From: Magnetococcales bacterium
GTDB taxonomy: Bacteria > Pseudomonadota > Magnetococcia > Magnetococcales > Magnetaquicoccaceae
Reading direction: 5' to 3'
Length of the DNA stretch: 41,063 bases
NCBI GenBank assembly: GCA_015231775.1
Contig: JADGAY010000011.1
Span: 1-41,063 of the forward strand
Each line of letters starts with the position of its first letter. Within the stretch, counting starts at the first letter, position 1. Positions 33,177 through 41,063 of this stretch are shown piece after piece. Both the position numbers and the translations under genes were made by a program. Below the pieces are notes generated by a model. It was not told the origin of the DNA. It searched no databases and saw nothing but the letters and a program-made list of their open reading frames with translations.

Positions 33177-34586
33177 TCAAACGGCCTTGGCCGGGTTTTG
33201 GTTGGCGCCAGCGATGGTCTTGGCGATGTTGTAGACCATCACCAGAGCACCGACCAGGAAGACGATACCGCCTATGGCGCGGAACAGATAATACGGATGC
33301 ATGGCGCCAACGGTTTCGGCGAACGAGTAGCTCAGGTTGCCGAAGGAGTCATAGGCGCGCCACATCAGGCCCTGCATGATGCCCGAGATCCACATCGGCA
33401 CGATATAGATCACCACGCCGATGGTGGCGAGCCAGAAGTGAACGTTGACCAGGCGCAGGGAGTAGAGCTGGGTGTTCCACAGGCGCGGCATCATGTGATA
33501 GAGGCAGGCGAACGACACCATGGCCACCCAACCGAGGGCGCCGGAGTGAACGTGGCCAATGGTCCAGTCGGTGTAGTGGGAGAGGGCGTTGACCGCCTTG
33601 ATCGACATCATCGGCCCTTCGAAGGTGGACATACCGTAGAAGGAGAGGGAGACGATGAAGAAGCGCAGGATCGGATCGGTGCGCAGTTTATGCCAGGCGC
33701 CCGACAGGGTCATGATGCCGTTGATCATGCCGCCCCAGGAGGGGAGAAGGAGCATGATGGAGAAGGTGGCACCGAGGGTGCTGGCCCAATCCGGCAGGGC
33801 GGTGTAGTGCAGATGGTGCGGGCCGGCCCAGATGTACATGAAGACCAGCGCCCAGAAGTGGACGATGGAGAGACGGTAGGAGTAAACCGGACGCTCGGCC
33901 TGCTTGGGGACGAAATAGTACATGAGGCCCAGGAAGGCGGCGGTCAGGAAGAAGCCCACGGCGTTGTGACCATACCACCATTGGATCATGGCATCCTGGA
34001 CGCCGGCCCACACCGGATAGGAGTCGGTGAGGCTGACCGGGATGGCCAGGTTGTTGGTGATGTGCAGGATGGCCACGGTGATGATGAACGAGAGCAGGAA
34101 CCAGTTGGCCACGTAGATGTGGGGTTCCTTGCGACGGGCCAGGGTGCCGACGAAGTTGATAAAGTAGGCGACCCAGACCACGGTGATCAACAGGTCGATC
34201 GGCCAGATCGGCTCTGCGTACTCTTTGCCCTGGGTGATGCCGAGGGGGTAGGTGATCACCACCAGCACCACCACCAGGTTCCAGCCCCAGAAGGTGAAGT
34301 TGGAGAGGAAGTCGGAGAACAGACGCGCCTTGCAGGTGCGCTGCACGATGTAGTAGCTGCACGCGAAGAGCACCGATCCGCCGAAGGCGAAGATCACCGC
34401 CGAGGTGTGCAGGGGACGGAGGCGGCCAAAGGAGATGTAGGGGATGTTGGCGTTGAGTTCCGGGAAGGTTAGTTCCAGGGCGATGATCACGCCGACCAAA
34501 AAGCCCACCACCGCATAAATCACAGCGCCGATGGAGAACTTTTTGATCACTTCATAGTCATACGTTCGTGCGAGGTTTTGGTCCAT
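33177..34586 (-). CDS. ccoN: cbb3 oxidase catalytic subunit I
   Basis: 469 residues, 12 TM helices, C-family heme-copper oxidase. Ligands seen: L-H-T-S-A-V (low-spin heme), W-W-Y-G-H-N-A-V (CuB His), P-H-H-L-H-Y (CuB His pair), and H-V-H-S-G-A-L-G-W (both hemes). The cross-linked Tyr is expected in helix VII, as in this family (S-F-Y-G-M). It reduces oxygen with high affinity under microoxic conditions. AAGGAGG 6 nt before ATG 34586 fixes the start; an open frame runs further upstream but lacks ribosome sites. Confidence 0.97.
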   Translation of the reverse strand: MDQNLARTYDYEVIKKFSIGAVIYAVVGFLVGVIIALELTFPELNANIPYISFGRLRPLHTSAVIFAFGGSVLFACSYYIVQRTCKARLFSDFLSNFTFWGWNLVVVLVVITYPLGITQGKEYAEPIWPIDLLITVVWVAYFINFVGTLARRKEPHIYVANWFLLSFIITVAILHITNNLAIPVSLTDSYPVWAGVQDAMIQWWYGHNAVGFFLTAAFLGLMYYFVPKQAERPVYSYRLSIVHFWALVFMYIWAGPHHLHYTALPDWASTLGATFSIMLLLPSWGGMINGIMTLSGAWHKLRTDPILRFFIVSLSFYGMSTFEGPMMSIKAVNALSHYTDWTIGHVHSGALGWVAMVSFACLYHMMPRLWNTQLYSLRLVNVHFWLATIGVVIYIVPMWISGIMQGLMWRAYDSFGNLSYSFAETVGAMHPYYLFRAIGGIVFLVGALVMVYNIAKTIAGANQNPAKAV

Positions 34587-34726
34587 TCCGTCCTCCTTAC
34601 TTATGAGAATTCGAAAACATAATTTTTTGTTTGGGTCTGGATGAGGTTTCCCGTGACATTGATTGGGAAACGTTATATATACATTTTTAACTGTGTGCAA
34701 TGAAAAAAGCGAATTATTTGCAAAGA

Positions 34727-34740
34727 TTGATCACTGTCAA
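34727..34740. promoter_or_regulatory. FNR-type site between ccoN and ccoG
   Basis: TTGAT-CACT-GTCAA, one base from the FNR consensus. It stands 141 nt before ccoN (minus strand) and 21 nt before the ccoG ATG. On the minus strand a TATATA-rich stretch at 34674-34683 could be a -10 for ccoN about 60 nt from the site, giving a class I arrangement. A lone TTGAT half-site is at 34659-34663. Confidence 0.7.
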
Positions 34741-34760
34741 CCAGTCAGGTGACGAACATC

Positions 34761-36164
34761 ATGGACACGACCTCGTTGTATGCGGAATGGAAAAAAATTT
34801 ATCCGCGTTATCAGTCCGGTTTCTTCCGTACATTCCGCCTTTGGCTCTATGCCGGGGAGATGGGCATCTTTTTTCTGTTGCCCTGGATGCGTTGGGAGCG
34901 TCCTGGAGGTCTGCCCAACCAGGCGATCCTCTACGATTTGCCGGGCCGGAAATTTTACATCTTTGATTGGGTGATCTGGCCGCAAGATATCATCCTGCTA
35001 GCCTTTTTGTTGGTTGCCGCGGCGATTGGGCTCTTCTTCATCACCGCGCTGGCGGGACGGGTCTTCTGCGGCTACATGTGTCAGCAGACCCTCTGGACCG
35101 ATCTGTTCCTGCTCATCGAGAAGTTCTTCGAGGGCCATCGCAATGCCCGCATGAAGTTGGATCGCTCGCCGTGGAGCCTGGCCAAACTGAGAATCAAGAT
35201 CGCCAAGCATGGCGTCTGGTTTCTGGTCAGTCTGTTGACCGGGTTGTCGTTCGTGCTCTACTTCGGGGACGCGCCGACCCTGTTCAAACAGTTCCTCGAT
35301 GGTTCCGCGCCGTTCGCGGCCTGGTTCACCCTCGGCTTCCTGACGGTCACCACCTACGTGATGGCCGGCTTTGCCCGCGAACAGGCCTGCATCTACATGT
35401 GTCCCTACGCCCGCTTCCAGGGGGTGATGTTCGACGAGGACACCTTGATCGTCGCCTACCATCCGGAGTACGGCGAACCCCGCGAATCCAACCGTCGCAA
35501 GCGGACCGAGATGGGCGAGGCGGTGGGATCCTGCATCGATTGCAACTCCTGCGTCACCGTCTGTCCCACCGGGATCGACATCCGCAACGGGCAGCAATAC
35601 GAGTGCATCACCTGTGGGGCCTGCATCGACGCCTGCGACGAGGTGAAGCTGAAAACCGGCATGAAGGAGCGGTTGATCCGCTACACCTCGCTGCGGGAGA
35701 TGCGCGAGGGCAAGACCCGCTGGATCCGTGGTCGCACCATTGTCTATGCGCTGTTGTTGTCGATCTTCCTGGGTGGTATCGTGGTCTACATGGAGCGCCA
35801 CGATGCCGTGGAGTTCACGGCCATCGGCCATCGGCAGCCGCTCTACATCACCCAAACCGATGGCAGCATCCAGAACAACTTCACCGTGCGCGTCCTCAAC
35901 ATGACCTCGACGCCCCAAACCTACGCCCTGGGGATCACCGGTCTGCCCGGCGCGGCCCTGGTGGTGGGCGCGGTGACCGAACGTGATGCCGAGGGACGTC
36001 CCCTGTTGTCGGTCACACCCGGATCGGTGACGACCTACTCGGCCTATGTGCGGCAGGCGTGTGCCAGCGTGGAGTCGGGAAGTCTGGATTTCCAGTTTAC
36101 CCTGGACGCCCAATCTCCGACTGGTGGAACGGCAACCTACAAGAGCGTGTTCATGAGGCCATGA
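34761..36164 (+). CDS. ccoG: cbb3 assembly protein CcoG/FixG (ferredoxin-type)
   Basis: 467 residues: about five TM helices; a conserved F-C-G-Y-M-C-Q-Q-T motif; two [4Fe-4S] ferredoxin motifs C-x2-C-x2-C-x3-C (Cys258/261/264/268 and Cys282/285/288/292); and a C-terminal immunoglobulin-like domain in the periplasm. CcoG reduces Cu(II) to Cu(I) for insertion into the cbb3 active site. It is divergent from ccoNOP with an FNR-type site in between. The stop overlaps the next start (ATGA). GTG 34749 is an alternative start. Confidence 0.96.
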   Translation: MDTTSLYAEWKKIYPRYQSGFFRTFRLWLYAGEMGIFFLLPWMRWERPGGLPNQAILYDLPGRKFYIFDWVIWPQDIILLAFLLVAAAIGLFFITALAGRVFCGYMCQQTLWTDLFLLIEKFFEGHRNARMKLDRSPWSLAKLRIKIAKHGVWFLVSLLTGLSFVLYFGDAPTLFKQFLDGSAPFAAWFTLGFLTVTTYVMAGFAREQACIYMCPYARFQGVMFDEDTLIVAYHPEYGEPRESNRRKRTEMGEAVGSCIDCNSCVTVCPTGIDIRNGQQYECITCGACIDACDEVKLKTGMKERLIRYTSLREMREGKTRWIRGRTIVYALLLSIFLGGIVVYMERHDAVEFTAIGHRQPLYITQTDGSIQNNFTVRVLNMTSTPQTYALGITGLPGAALVVGAVTERDAEGRPLLSVTPGSVTTYSAYVRQACASVESGSLDFQFTLDAQSPTGGTATYKSVFMRP

Positions 36165-36691
36165 TGGATCCAACAACCGAGGATGGGCGCAGCAAGAGAG
36201 GATTTCGGCTTGAACCCTGGCCGACCGCCATTGTATTGTTCTTCGTGGTGGTCTTCGTGGTCAACGCCATTTTTGTCCGCTTGAGCCTCAACTCCTGGTC
36301 CGGTCTGGTGACCGACAAGGCCTACGACAAGGGGTTGGCCTACAACAAGGTGCTCAAGGCGCAACAGGAGCAGGAAGCCATGGGGTGGCGCGTCACCCTC
36401 GACGACGACGCCCTGAAGGTGGGTTCGGAAGCTCCCTTGCGTTTGACGGTCCTGGATCAACAGGGCTCCCCCCTGGTCGGGGCCAATGTTGAGGGAACTC
36501 TGGTGCGTCCGGTGCAACAGGGGTATGATCGGGAGTTCGTGATGAAGGAGATCTCCCCAGGTCGCTACGAGGTGGGGTTGATGGTGCCTCTGTCCGGCAT
36601 TTGGGAGTTGAAGGTGCGCGTGAGCGGCACGGGCGGGGAGTATCGTCTGGCGCGTCGGATTCAGGTCTCTGCCTCGGGTTTGGGAGGGTAA
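36161..36691 (+). CDS. ccoH: cbb3 assembly/stability protein CcoH/FixH
   Basis: 176 residues: a single TM helix (about 23-42) and a periplasmic Ig-like FixH domain (G-S-E-A-P-L-R-L-T-V ... S-P-G-R-Y-E-V ... G-I-W-E-L-K-V-R-V). It interacts with CcoN during oxidase maturation. Start at ATG 36161 overlaps ccoG; ATG 36164 is equivalent. No ccoI (copper P-type ATPase) or ccoS follows, which is where those genes usually sit. Confidence 0.93.
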   Translation: MMDPTTEDGRSKRGFRLEPWPTAIVLFFVVVFVVNAIFVRLSLNSWSGLVTDKAYDKGLAYNKVLKAQQEQEAMGWRVTLDDDALKVGSEAPLRLTVLDQQGSPLVGANVEGTLVRPVQQGYDREFVMKEISPGRYEVGLMVPLSGIWELKVRVSGTGGEYRLARRIQVSASGLGG

Positions 36692-36692
36692 G

Positions 36693-36848
36693 ATGGATTT
36701 CGATACCATGGTGGCGTTCTCGCGTCAGTTCGCGTTGGTTTGGTTCTTCGTGCTGTTCGTGGCAATCATCGCCTGGGCCTACTGGCCGGGCCACAAAAAA
36801 CGCTACGAGCAGGAGGGGAAGAAGATCCTGGAGGAGGGGGATGAGTAG
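36693..36848 (+). CDS. ccoQ: CcoQ/FixQ-like small cbb3 oxidase subunit
   Basis: 51 residues: M-D-F-D-T-M-V-A-F-S-R, then one TM helix ending I-I-A-W-A-Y-W-P, then the basic/acidic tail H-K-K-R-Y-E-Q-E-G. This matches CcoQ size and plan (short acidic head, TM, W-A-Y/W-S, K-K-R-F/Y tail). CcoQ stabilises the assembled oxidase. It normally lies between ccoO and ccoP; here it lies behind ccoH. GGGAGGG precedes the ATG by 5 nt. The stop overlaps the next start by 8 bp. Confidence 0.8.
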   Translation: MDFDTMVAFSRQFALVWFFVLFVAIIAWAYWPGHKKRYEQEGKKILEEGDE

Positions 36849-37737
36849 CGGGATCCGTTACGGTAGGAGATGGACCGGATTTGCGCTGGTCGCATGGATG
36901 TTGCTGTCACTGGCGACCATGCGCGCGGAGGGGTTTGTCCTGGCCGCGGTGGATACGCTGCTGGTGGGCGAGGCGATCGCGGACCCCGCCTTGCCACTCG
37001 GAGCCGTGCCGATGGGCACCGCCAATGCCGAGGCCGCCGCCCAGGGACGCGCCGCCGAGGAACAGGAGCAGATGGACAACGCCGTGCGGCGTTTCAAGGA
37101 GTTCCGGAACTTCCTGATCATCTGGATCGTGATGATGCTGGTGGGTTTCGTGGCCTGGAAGATGCGACCGCGCACGAAGTGGGCTCCTGCCGAACCGGCC
37201 AAGCCCGAGGAACTGGTTGTCGAGGTGGAGGTCGAGGAGGTGCCACCGGGTGGATCATCCTCCGCCGCCTCGATCCCCTCCGACGAACAGCGTCGGCGTA
37301 CCCGTGACAGTCTGGTCACCCTGGCCCTGGAGTGGGAGGAGCGCTATGGTCTCCTGCCGCTGCAATCGTCGGTGATCGCGGCTCGGGATGCGGCGCTGTT
37401 GGTGGGGATGTCGGACGAACGGTATTCGCTGCACATGCAGGATCGGGTGGTTCCGGCACCGAGCGACCTGGATTTCATCTACAACAAGCAGCGTTACATC
37501 GTGCGCTGCGCCCGTCGTGGGCCCGGATCCGAGAAGGTCTACGTATCCAAGGCGCACCAGGGTGGATGGAACTATCTGGTTTTCATACTCTACGACGCGA
37601 AATTCTCCATCCTTGGCGCCTGGCAGATGCCCAGCGATCAATATCAGGTGCAGTGCGGGGAGAAGGAGCGCCTGGTTCCCGAGGATCATCAGGTGGGCAA
37701 GAATCTCCTGACCGGCGCTGGAATCACGATGGATTAA
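36841..37737 (+). CDS. unknown membrane protein closing the ccoGHQ operon
   Basis: 298 residues. A hydrophobic N-terminus (about 12-37, signal or TM), a short Ala/Gln/Glu-rich segment, a second TM helix (about 92-108), an acidic/Pro linker and a C-terminal globular domain (about 150-298). That domain has the run D-L-D-F-I-Y-N-K-Q-R-Y-I-V-R-C, then K-V-Y-V-S, G-G-W-N-Y-L-V-F-I-L-Y-D and I-L-G-A-W-Q-M. The D...V-x-x then W-x-Y-L-V-F-x-L-Y-D plan resembles nuclease-like (PD-(D/E)xK) folds, but the catalytic K position reads R-C, so this is a weak structural guess. It overlaps ccoQ by 8 bp, with strong GGAGGAGGGGG upstream, so it is surely co-translated with oxidase assembly genes. I do not recognise the family. 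Confidence 0.85.
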   Translation: MSSGIRYGRRWTGFALVAWMLLSLATMRAEGFVLAAVDTLLVGEAIADPALPLGAVPMGTANAEAAAQGRAAEEQEQMDNAVRRFKEFRNFLIIWIVMMLVGFVAWKMRPRTKWAPAEPAKPEELVVEVEVEEVPPGGSSSAASIPSDEQRRRTRDSLVTLALEWEERYGLLPLQSSVIAARDAALLVGMSDERYSLHMQDRVVPAPSDLDFIYNKQRYIVRCARRGPGSEKVYVSKAHQGGWNYLVFILYDAKFSILGAWQMPSDQYQVQCGEKERLVPEDHQVGKNLLTGAGITMD

Positions 37738-37801
37738 GCCCCACGCCGGGGCATGTGGGGCGCCCCACGCCGGGGCATGTGGGGCGATTGGCATGTGGGG
37801 C
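37738..37801. repeat. 24-bp GC-rich hairpin unit repeated twice plus a third partial copy
   Basis: Units 37738-37761 and 37762-37785 are identical; each starts GCCCCAC and ends GTGGGGC, so each forms a 7-bp-stem hairpin, and a partial copy follows at 37790-37801. It lies just behind the stop of the unknown gene and before sfsA on the other strand. No T-run, so transcript stabilisation or a loose terminator are both possible. Confidence 0.85.
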
Positions 37802-37835
37802 GGTCGTCCCTGTTTACGTCCCGTTAACTCCCTGC

Positions 37836-38594
37836 TCACCCCAGATCCCAAGGGATGGCCTGATCCAGACGGATGGCCTCCAGCCCAACCTTGCAACGAA
37901 AGGCCATGATCTCCACCCCGGCCTCGACCACCCGTCTCAGGGTGGCGGCATAGGCCGGATCGATGTGGCTTGCCGGCCTGAACCGTTGACAATCCTCCCG
38001 TTGCACCAAGAAGAGTATCACGCTTCGATACCCCATCTGATTCAGCCTGGCCAGATCCTCCAGATGCTGGCGCCCCCGATTCGTGACCGCATCCGGAAAC
38101 AGGGCCTCATCCCCCTGTCGCAAGGTGACGCTCTTGACCTCCAGGAAACAGGGGGGCCGGTTCTCCCCGTCCAGGCGAAAATCCAGGCGGCTGTGGTGGG
38201 ATGGGGATCCCTTTGAGGATGAGCCACGGGCGTGGGATCCGGTTTCCGACAACTCCGCGAGGGTGACTTCGGCCTGGATGCGGTTGTAGCCACCCAGGGC
38301 AGGTGGCATCCCCTGTGCCAGATACTCCCGGACAATGGCATTGGCGCGCCCGGTATGGATACCGACCCAGGATTGGTGTTCGTGAACCAACTCCCAGGTG
38401 TAGGATAACCTGCGTCGTGGATCCGTGGCGTGGGACAACAGCGCTGGTGCGCCGGGCTGGAGCAGTCCGAGCATGGAGCCGGTATTGGCGCAATGGGCGG
38501 TGAGAATCGACCCGTCCCCGGTCTGGAAGTCGGCCAGGAACCGTTTGTAACGCCGCGAGAATTGGGCCTGGATGGACGACTCCGGCAGTTTCAT
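37836..38594 (-). CDS. sfsA: SfsA family DNA/RNA nuclease-like protein
   Basis: 252 residues. SfsA hallmarks: F-x-x-R-Y-K-R-F-L near the N-terminus, H-C-A-N-T-G-S-M, S-R-L-D-F, C-F-L-E-V-K-S-V-T-L (PD-(D/E)xK core), F-P-D-A-V-T-x-R-G. First described as a sugar fermentation stimulation protein in E. coli; its true substrate is still unclear. A low-complexity Ser/Gly/His insert (about residues 118-135) is absent from typical members of about 230-240 residues. Confidence 0.95.
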   Translation of the reverse strand: MKLPESSIQAQFSRRYKRFLADFQTGDGSILTAHCANTGSMLGLLQPGAPALLSHATDPRRRLSYTWELVHEHQSWVGIHTGRANAIVREYLAQGMPPALGGYNRIQAEVTLAELSETGSHARGSSSKGSPSHHSRLDFRLDGENRPPCFLEVKSVTLRQGDEALFPDAVTNRGRQHLEDLARLNQMGYRSVILFLVQREDCQRFRPASHIDPAYAATLRRVVEAGVEIMAFRCKVGLEAIRLDQAIPWDLG

Positions 38595-38744
38595 CGATCA
38601 CCCGTTGTGCGTGGTGGCTGCTTTTCTCAAAGCATCGAGTTTGATCAGTGTTCCAGATCGATCCCGCACCCGAGGATTACTCCTACCTTTTTGAACGGTT
38701 TCATCAATTTCCCATAGGTGTCATGGGGGGATCTGCAAGTCAAT

Positions 38745-39350
38745 TCACCCCCCGCGTTTGACCAACTGCATCAGATAGGCCCCAACCAGATGGTCGAGTA
38801 CCATGTGGGCATCTTCCGCCGGGCCGTACTCCTTCGGATCCGTGGGGACATGAATCCCCGCGTCGGCCATGGCGCGCATCGCCCCGCCGTCAAAGGCGGT
38901 CAGGGCCACGCTCTTGATTCCCATCTCCCGGGCCGCTTCGAACGCACGGAGCAGATTCGGCGAGTTCCCGGAAGCGGAGATCCCCACCACCACATCCCCA
39001 GGCCGTCCCAACACCCGCAACTGTCGCTCGAACACCCCTTCATAGCCGTAATCGTTGGCAATCGCGGTCAGTACCGAGAGATTGTCGGTGATGGCCAGGG
39101 CGCGGAAGGGTTTGTGATGGGAGCGGGTGCCGATGGCCAGATCGTTGGCGAAATGGCTGGCCGTGGCGGCGCTCCCGCCATTGCCCATGAAGAAGATCGT
39201 GGCCCCGCGCTCCCGCGCGTCGAGGAGCGTGGCGATGAAACCGGCGATCTGTTGGGGATCGATGCGTTGCAAGATCTCGCACAGATAGCCGATGTAGGCG
39301 CGGGCGAAACGCGCCGGATCCGGATCATGGAGTTTTTCCAGCGTGTTCAT
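38745..39350 (-). CDS. gmhA: sedoheptulose-7-phosphate isomerase GmhA
   Basis: 201 residues, a SIS-domain isomerase. Motifs: N-G-G-S-A-A-T-A-S-H-F-A-N-D-L and S-A-S-G-N-S-P-N. It makes the first intermediate of ADP-heptose for the lipopolysaccharide core. ATG 39350 has GAGATGG before it; ATG 39362 is possible. Other heptose genes are absent from the window. A DiaA-type SIS protein is the alternative, but the GmhA-like substrate residues favour this call. Confidence 0.88.
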   Translation of the reverse strand: MNTLEKLHDPDPARFARAYIGYLCEILQRIDPQQIAGFIATLLDARERGATIFFMGNGGSAATASHFANDLAIGTRSHHKPFRALAITDNLSVLTAIANDYGYEGVFERQLRVLGRPGDVVVGISASGNSPNLLRAFEAAREMGIKSVALTAFDGGAMRAMADAGIHVPTDPKEYGPAEDAHMVLDHLVGAYLMQLVKRGG

Positions 39351-39378
39351 GGGCCATCTCATTCAAACATGGGGTTTG

Positions 39379-40185
39379 TCACAGAACCACGAAAAAAATC
39401 ACCAGGGCGAGGATGATCCGATAGATGGCGAACGGTACCAGGCTCTGATGGCGCAACCAGTTCATCAGCCAATGGATCACCGCGAAGGCCGAGATCCCCG
39501 AGACCACCAGTCCCAGCCCCATGAACAGCCATTCGGAGAGGGTTGGGGACATGCGGTAGAGATCCCGGAACTCCAGGATCGCCGCCAGAACCCCCACCGG
39601 TATGGCCATCAAAAACGAGAAACGGGCCGCCGCCTCGCGGGTGAAGCCGATGAAGAGCCCGGCGGTCATGGTGACACCGGATCGGGAGGTGCCCGGAATC
39701 AGGGCGAACATCTGCGCCACGCCGATCAACACCGCGTCCTTCCAGGTCAACGCTTCGATCCCCTTCAACCGCTTGCCGCGTCGGTCGGCCACCCACAGCA
39801 GGGCGCCGAAGAAGAGCGTCGTGGTGCCGATCACCGTCGGAACCCGCGCCAGGGTTTCGATCTGGTGCTTGAAGGTCAAGCCCGCCAGCCCGATGGGGAT
39901 GGTCGCCCAACCAACCGCCCAGGCCAGCAGGCCATCCGGGTTGTTGGTAAAGCCGCCGGGTCGCAAGCTCTTGACGAATCCCACGGTCAAACGCACCACG
40001 TCGTGGCGGAAATAGGCCAACACCGCCAGCAGGCTGCCGGTATTGGCGGCGATGTCGAACATCAACCCCTGATCCGGCCAACCCAGCAGTTTGGGCACCA
40101 GGATCAGATGGGCCGAGGAGCTGATCGGCAGGAATTCGGTGAGTCCCTGCACGATCCCGAGAATGATCGAATGAAACAGTTCCAT
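39379..40185 (-). CDS. uppP: undecaprenyl-diphosphatase UppP (BacA)
   Basis: 268 residues, polytopic. E-F-L-P-I-S-S-S-A-H-L near the N-terminus and P-G-T-S-R-S-G-V-T-M in the centre are the two active-site blocks. It recycles undecaprenyl diphosphate to the monophosphate carrier for cell-wall and LPS sugars, and confers bacitracin tolerance. Only 8 nt after cca, 28 nt before gmhA: one envelope operon. Confidence 0.96.
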   Translation of the reverse strand: MELFHSIILGIVQGLTEFLPISSSAHLILVPKLLGWPDQGLMFDIAANTGSLLAVLAYFRHDVVRLTVGFVKSLRPGGFTNNPDGLLAWAVGWATIPIGLAGLTFKHQIETLARVPTVIGTTTLFFGALLWVADRRGKRLKGIEALTWKDAVLIGVAQMFALIPGTSRSGVTMTAGLFIGFTREAAARFSFLMAIPVGVLAAILEFRDLYRMSPTLSEWLFMGLGLVVSGISAFAVIHWLMNWLRHQSLVPFAIYRIILALVIFFVVL

Positions 40186-40193
40186 GTTCTCTT

Positions 40194-41010
40194 TCACACA
40201 CTGTTTGTGGATTCTTTGTGTCGCGCCTGCATGAGGAGCCGCTTGACCACGCGGATCCGTTCCTGGCGCAACGCCTCGCCGAGCTGTTTGCCCTGTTTTC
40301 CGCCTGCCGCCAGAGCCCTGGCATCGACCCCGAGGCAGGCCCGCGACGCGGCCCGCAGCAGTGCGCCGGCTGGATAGTGGCCCAGGGTCGGATTCTCCCG
40401 TGAGTCCGCGGCGCAGGCGAGCAGAACCTTTTCGAGGAGTTCGGGACGGCGCCAGGCATCCAGGCGTTCCAACAGATCCACCACCTTGCCGGGTCGCATC
40501 TCGATGACGCGATGACAACGCATATGTTCGCCGGCCACCAGGCGCGCCAGGGTGCCGAACGCCTTGGGGATGCGCAGGCGGTCCCGCAGCCCCTCCACCA
40601 CCGTCACGCCGCGTTTTTCATGGGCGATGTGGCGTGGCAGTTCCGTCTCCGGGGTCAACCCCTTGCCCAGATCGTGACAGAGCGCGGCAAAGCGGATCGT
40701 CGTATCGGCGCTCAAACGTGTCGCCCGCTCCAACACCCACAGGGTGTGTTCGAAGGCGTCCCCTTCCGGGTGATGGATGGGGGTGTGGACCTGGCCCTTG
40801 AGCGCGGCCAACTCGGGAAAGAGTTCCGCCAGCGCGCCGCATGCATCCAGAACCCGGAAATAGGCCAGCGGCGCGTCGCTTGCCAGGGCCTTTTCGGTTT
40901 CGCGCCAGATCCGCTCGGCGCTCAATGCGCGCAACTCCCCGGAGGCGACCAGATCGGACATCACCCCCAAGGTGTCCGGATCGATGACAAAGCCGAACCG
41001 GTCCAGCGTG
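40194..41010 (-). CDS. cca: CCA-adding enzyme / HD-domain tRNA nucleotidyltransferase (3' part)
   Basis: C-terminal portion of a multifunctional CCA protein: the RNA-binding neck (S-A-E-R-I-W-R-E-T-E-K-A-L), then H-P-E-G-D-A-F-E-H-T-L and C-H-D-L-G-K, the HD phosphohydrolase motif. The N-terminal nucleotidyltransferase head lies outside the window. Reading back from the C-terminus, the coding frame is sound up to T-L-D-R-F-G-F-V-I-D-P-D-T-L-G-V; beyond 41010 the 53-bp duplication shifts the frame. Either the gene is broken or the window end is misassembled. Confidence 0.88.
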
Positions 41011-41063
41011 TCATCACCCCCAAGGTGTCCGGATCGATGACAAAGCCGAACCGGTCCAGCGTG
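40959..41063. repeat. 53-bp direct tandem duplication at the window edge, inside cca
   Basis: The sequence 40959-41011 is repeated from 41012 to the last base (52 of 53 bases, no mismatch seen). 53 is not a multiple of three, so the second copy puts cca out of frame. Its position at the very last base suggests a contig-end assembly artefact. Confidence 0.9.

Noticed and set aside
31918-34472. Plus-strand ORFs opposite ccoP, ccoO and ccoN
   Set aside because: Antisense shadows; the coding strand is fixed by heme and copper ligand motifs.
34653-34670. Second full FNR box before ccoN
   Set aside because: Only the TTGAT half matches; the other half reads unlike ATCAA.

Overview
The window is high-GC DNA with tightly packed genes (many ATGA/GTGA overlaps, strong Shine-Dalgarno sites). 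It comes from a Gram-negative, respiring bacterium of the Pseudomonadota: it has TonB/ExbBD, an outer-membrane receptor, cbb3 and aa3-type oxidases and an FNR-type regulator. The density of hybrid kinases and the mixed alpha/gamma character would fit a deep lineage such as the Magnetococcia, but that is a guess from style, not a proof.

Layout. 1-1361: 3' part of a GGDEF-EAL protein. 1408-1839 (-): a ribbon-helix-helix protein and a doubtful small ORF. 2058-4231: lipoprotein aminopeptidase, alpha/beta hydrolase, DgkA. 4329-12531: a four-gene signalling operon: a membrane-anchored fusion of two different solute-binding proteins, a Cache/HAMP/PAS histidine kinase with HPt, a REC-kinase-REC-HPt hybrid, and a cyclic-nucleotide-binding/REC output protein. 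12512-14340: FecCD-type permease and ATPase without a binding protein. 14509-15735: a DACNV/diadenylate-cyclase-like protein. 15781-16140: a 10-bp tandem array and a palindrome-rich control region. 16145-20490: an OprC-like TonB receptor carrying the CxxxM...HxM copper motif, then TonB, ExbB, ExbD. 20561-20998: HicBA with an amber stop in hicA. 21030-24567: a 34-residue membrane microprotein, a SafE/DsbD-like membrane protein, a sensor-less sigma-54 activator and a B12-binding-type radical SAM enzyme.

24653-37737 is a respiratory island. On the minus strand lies an A2-type cytochrome oxidase operon (ctaE, SCO, ctaC, ctaD, small membrane protein, ctaB). Then come an FNR-type regulator with a perfect TTGAC-N4-GTCAA site upstream, ccoNOP (-), and divergent ccoG-ccoH-ccoQ plus an unknown gene (+). 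ccoQ has moved out of ccoNOP. 37836-41063 (-) holds housekeeping genes: sfsA, gmhA, uppP and the 3' part of cca, ending in a 53-bp tandem duplication that breaks the cca frame at the window edge.

Taken together, the middle third reads as a copper and respiration neighbourhood: a copper-type outer-membrane receptor with its own TonB motor, a SafE-family membrane protein, SCO, CcoG, and two heme-copper oxidases that need copper, probably switched by the resident FNR protein. The less expected pieces are the DAC-like nucleotide-signalling protein between an orphan ABC importer and the copper-type receptor, the dual-binding-protein phosphorelay, and the unknown gene closing the ccoGHQ operon.
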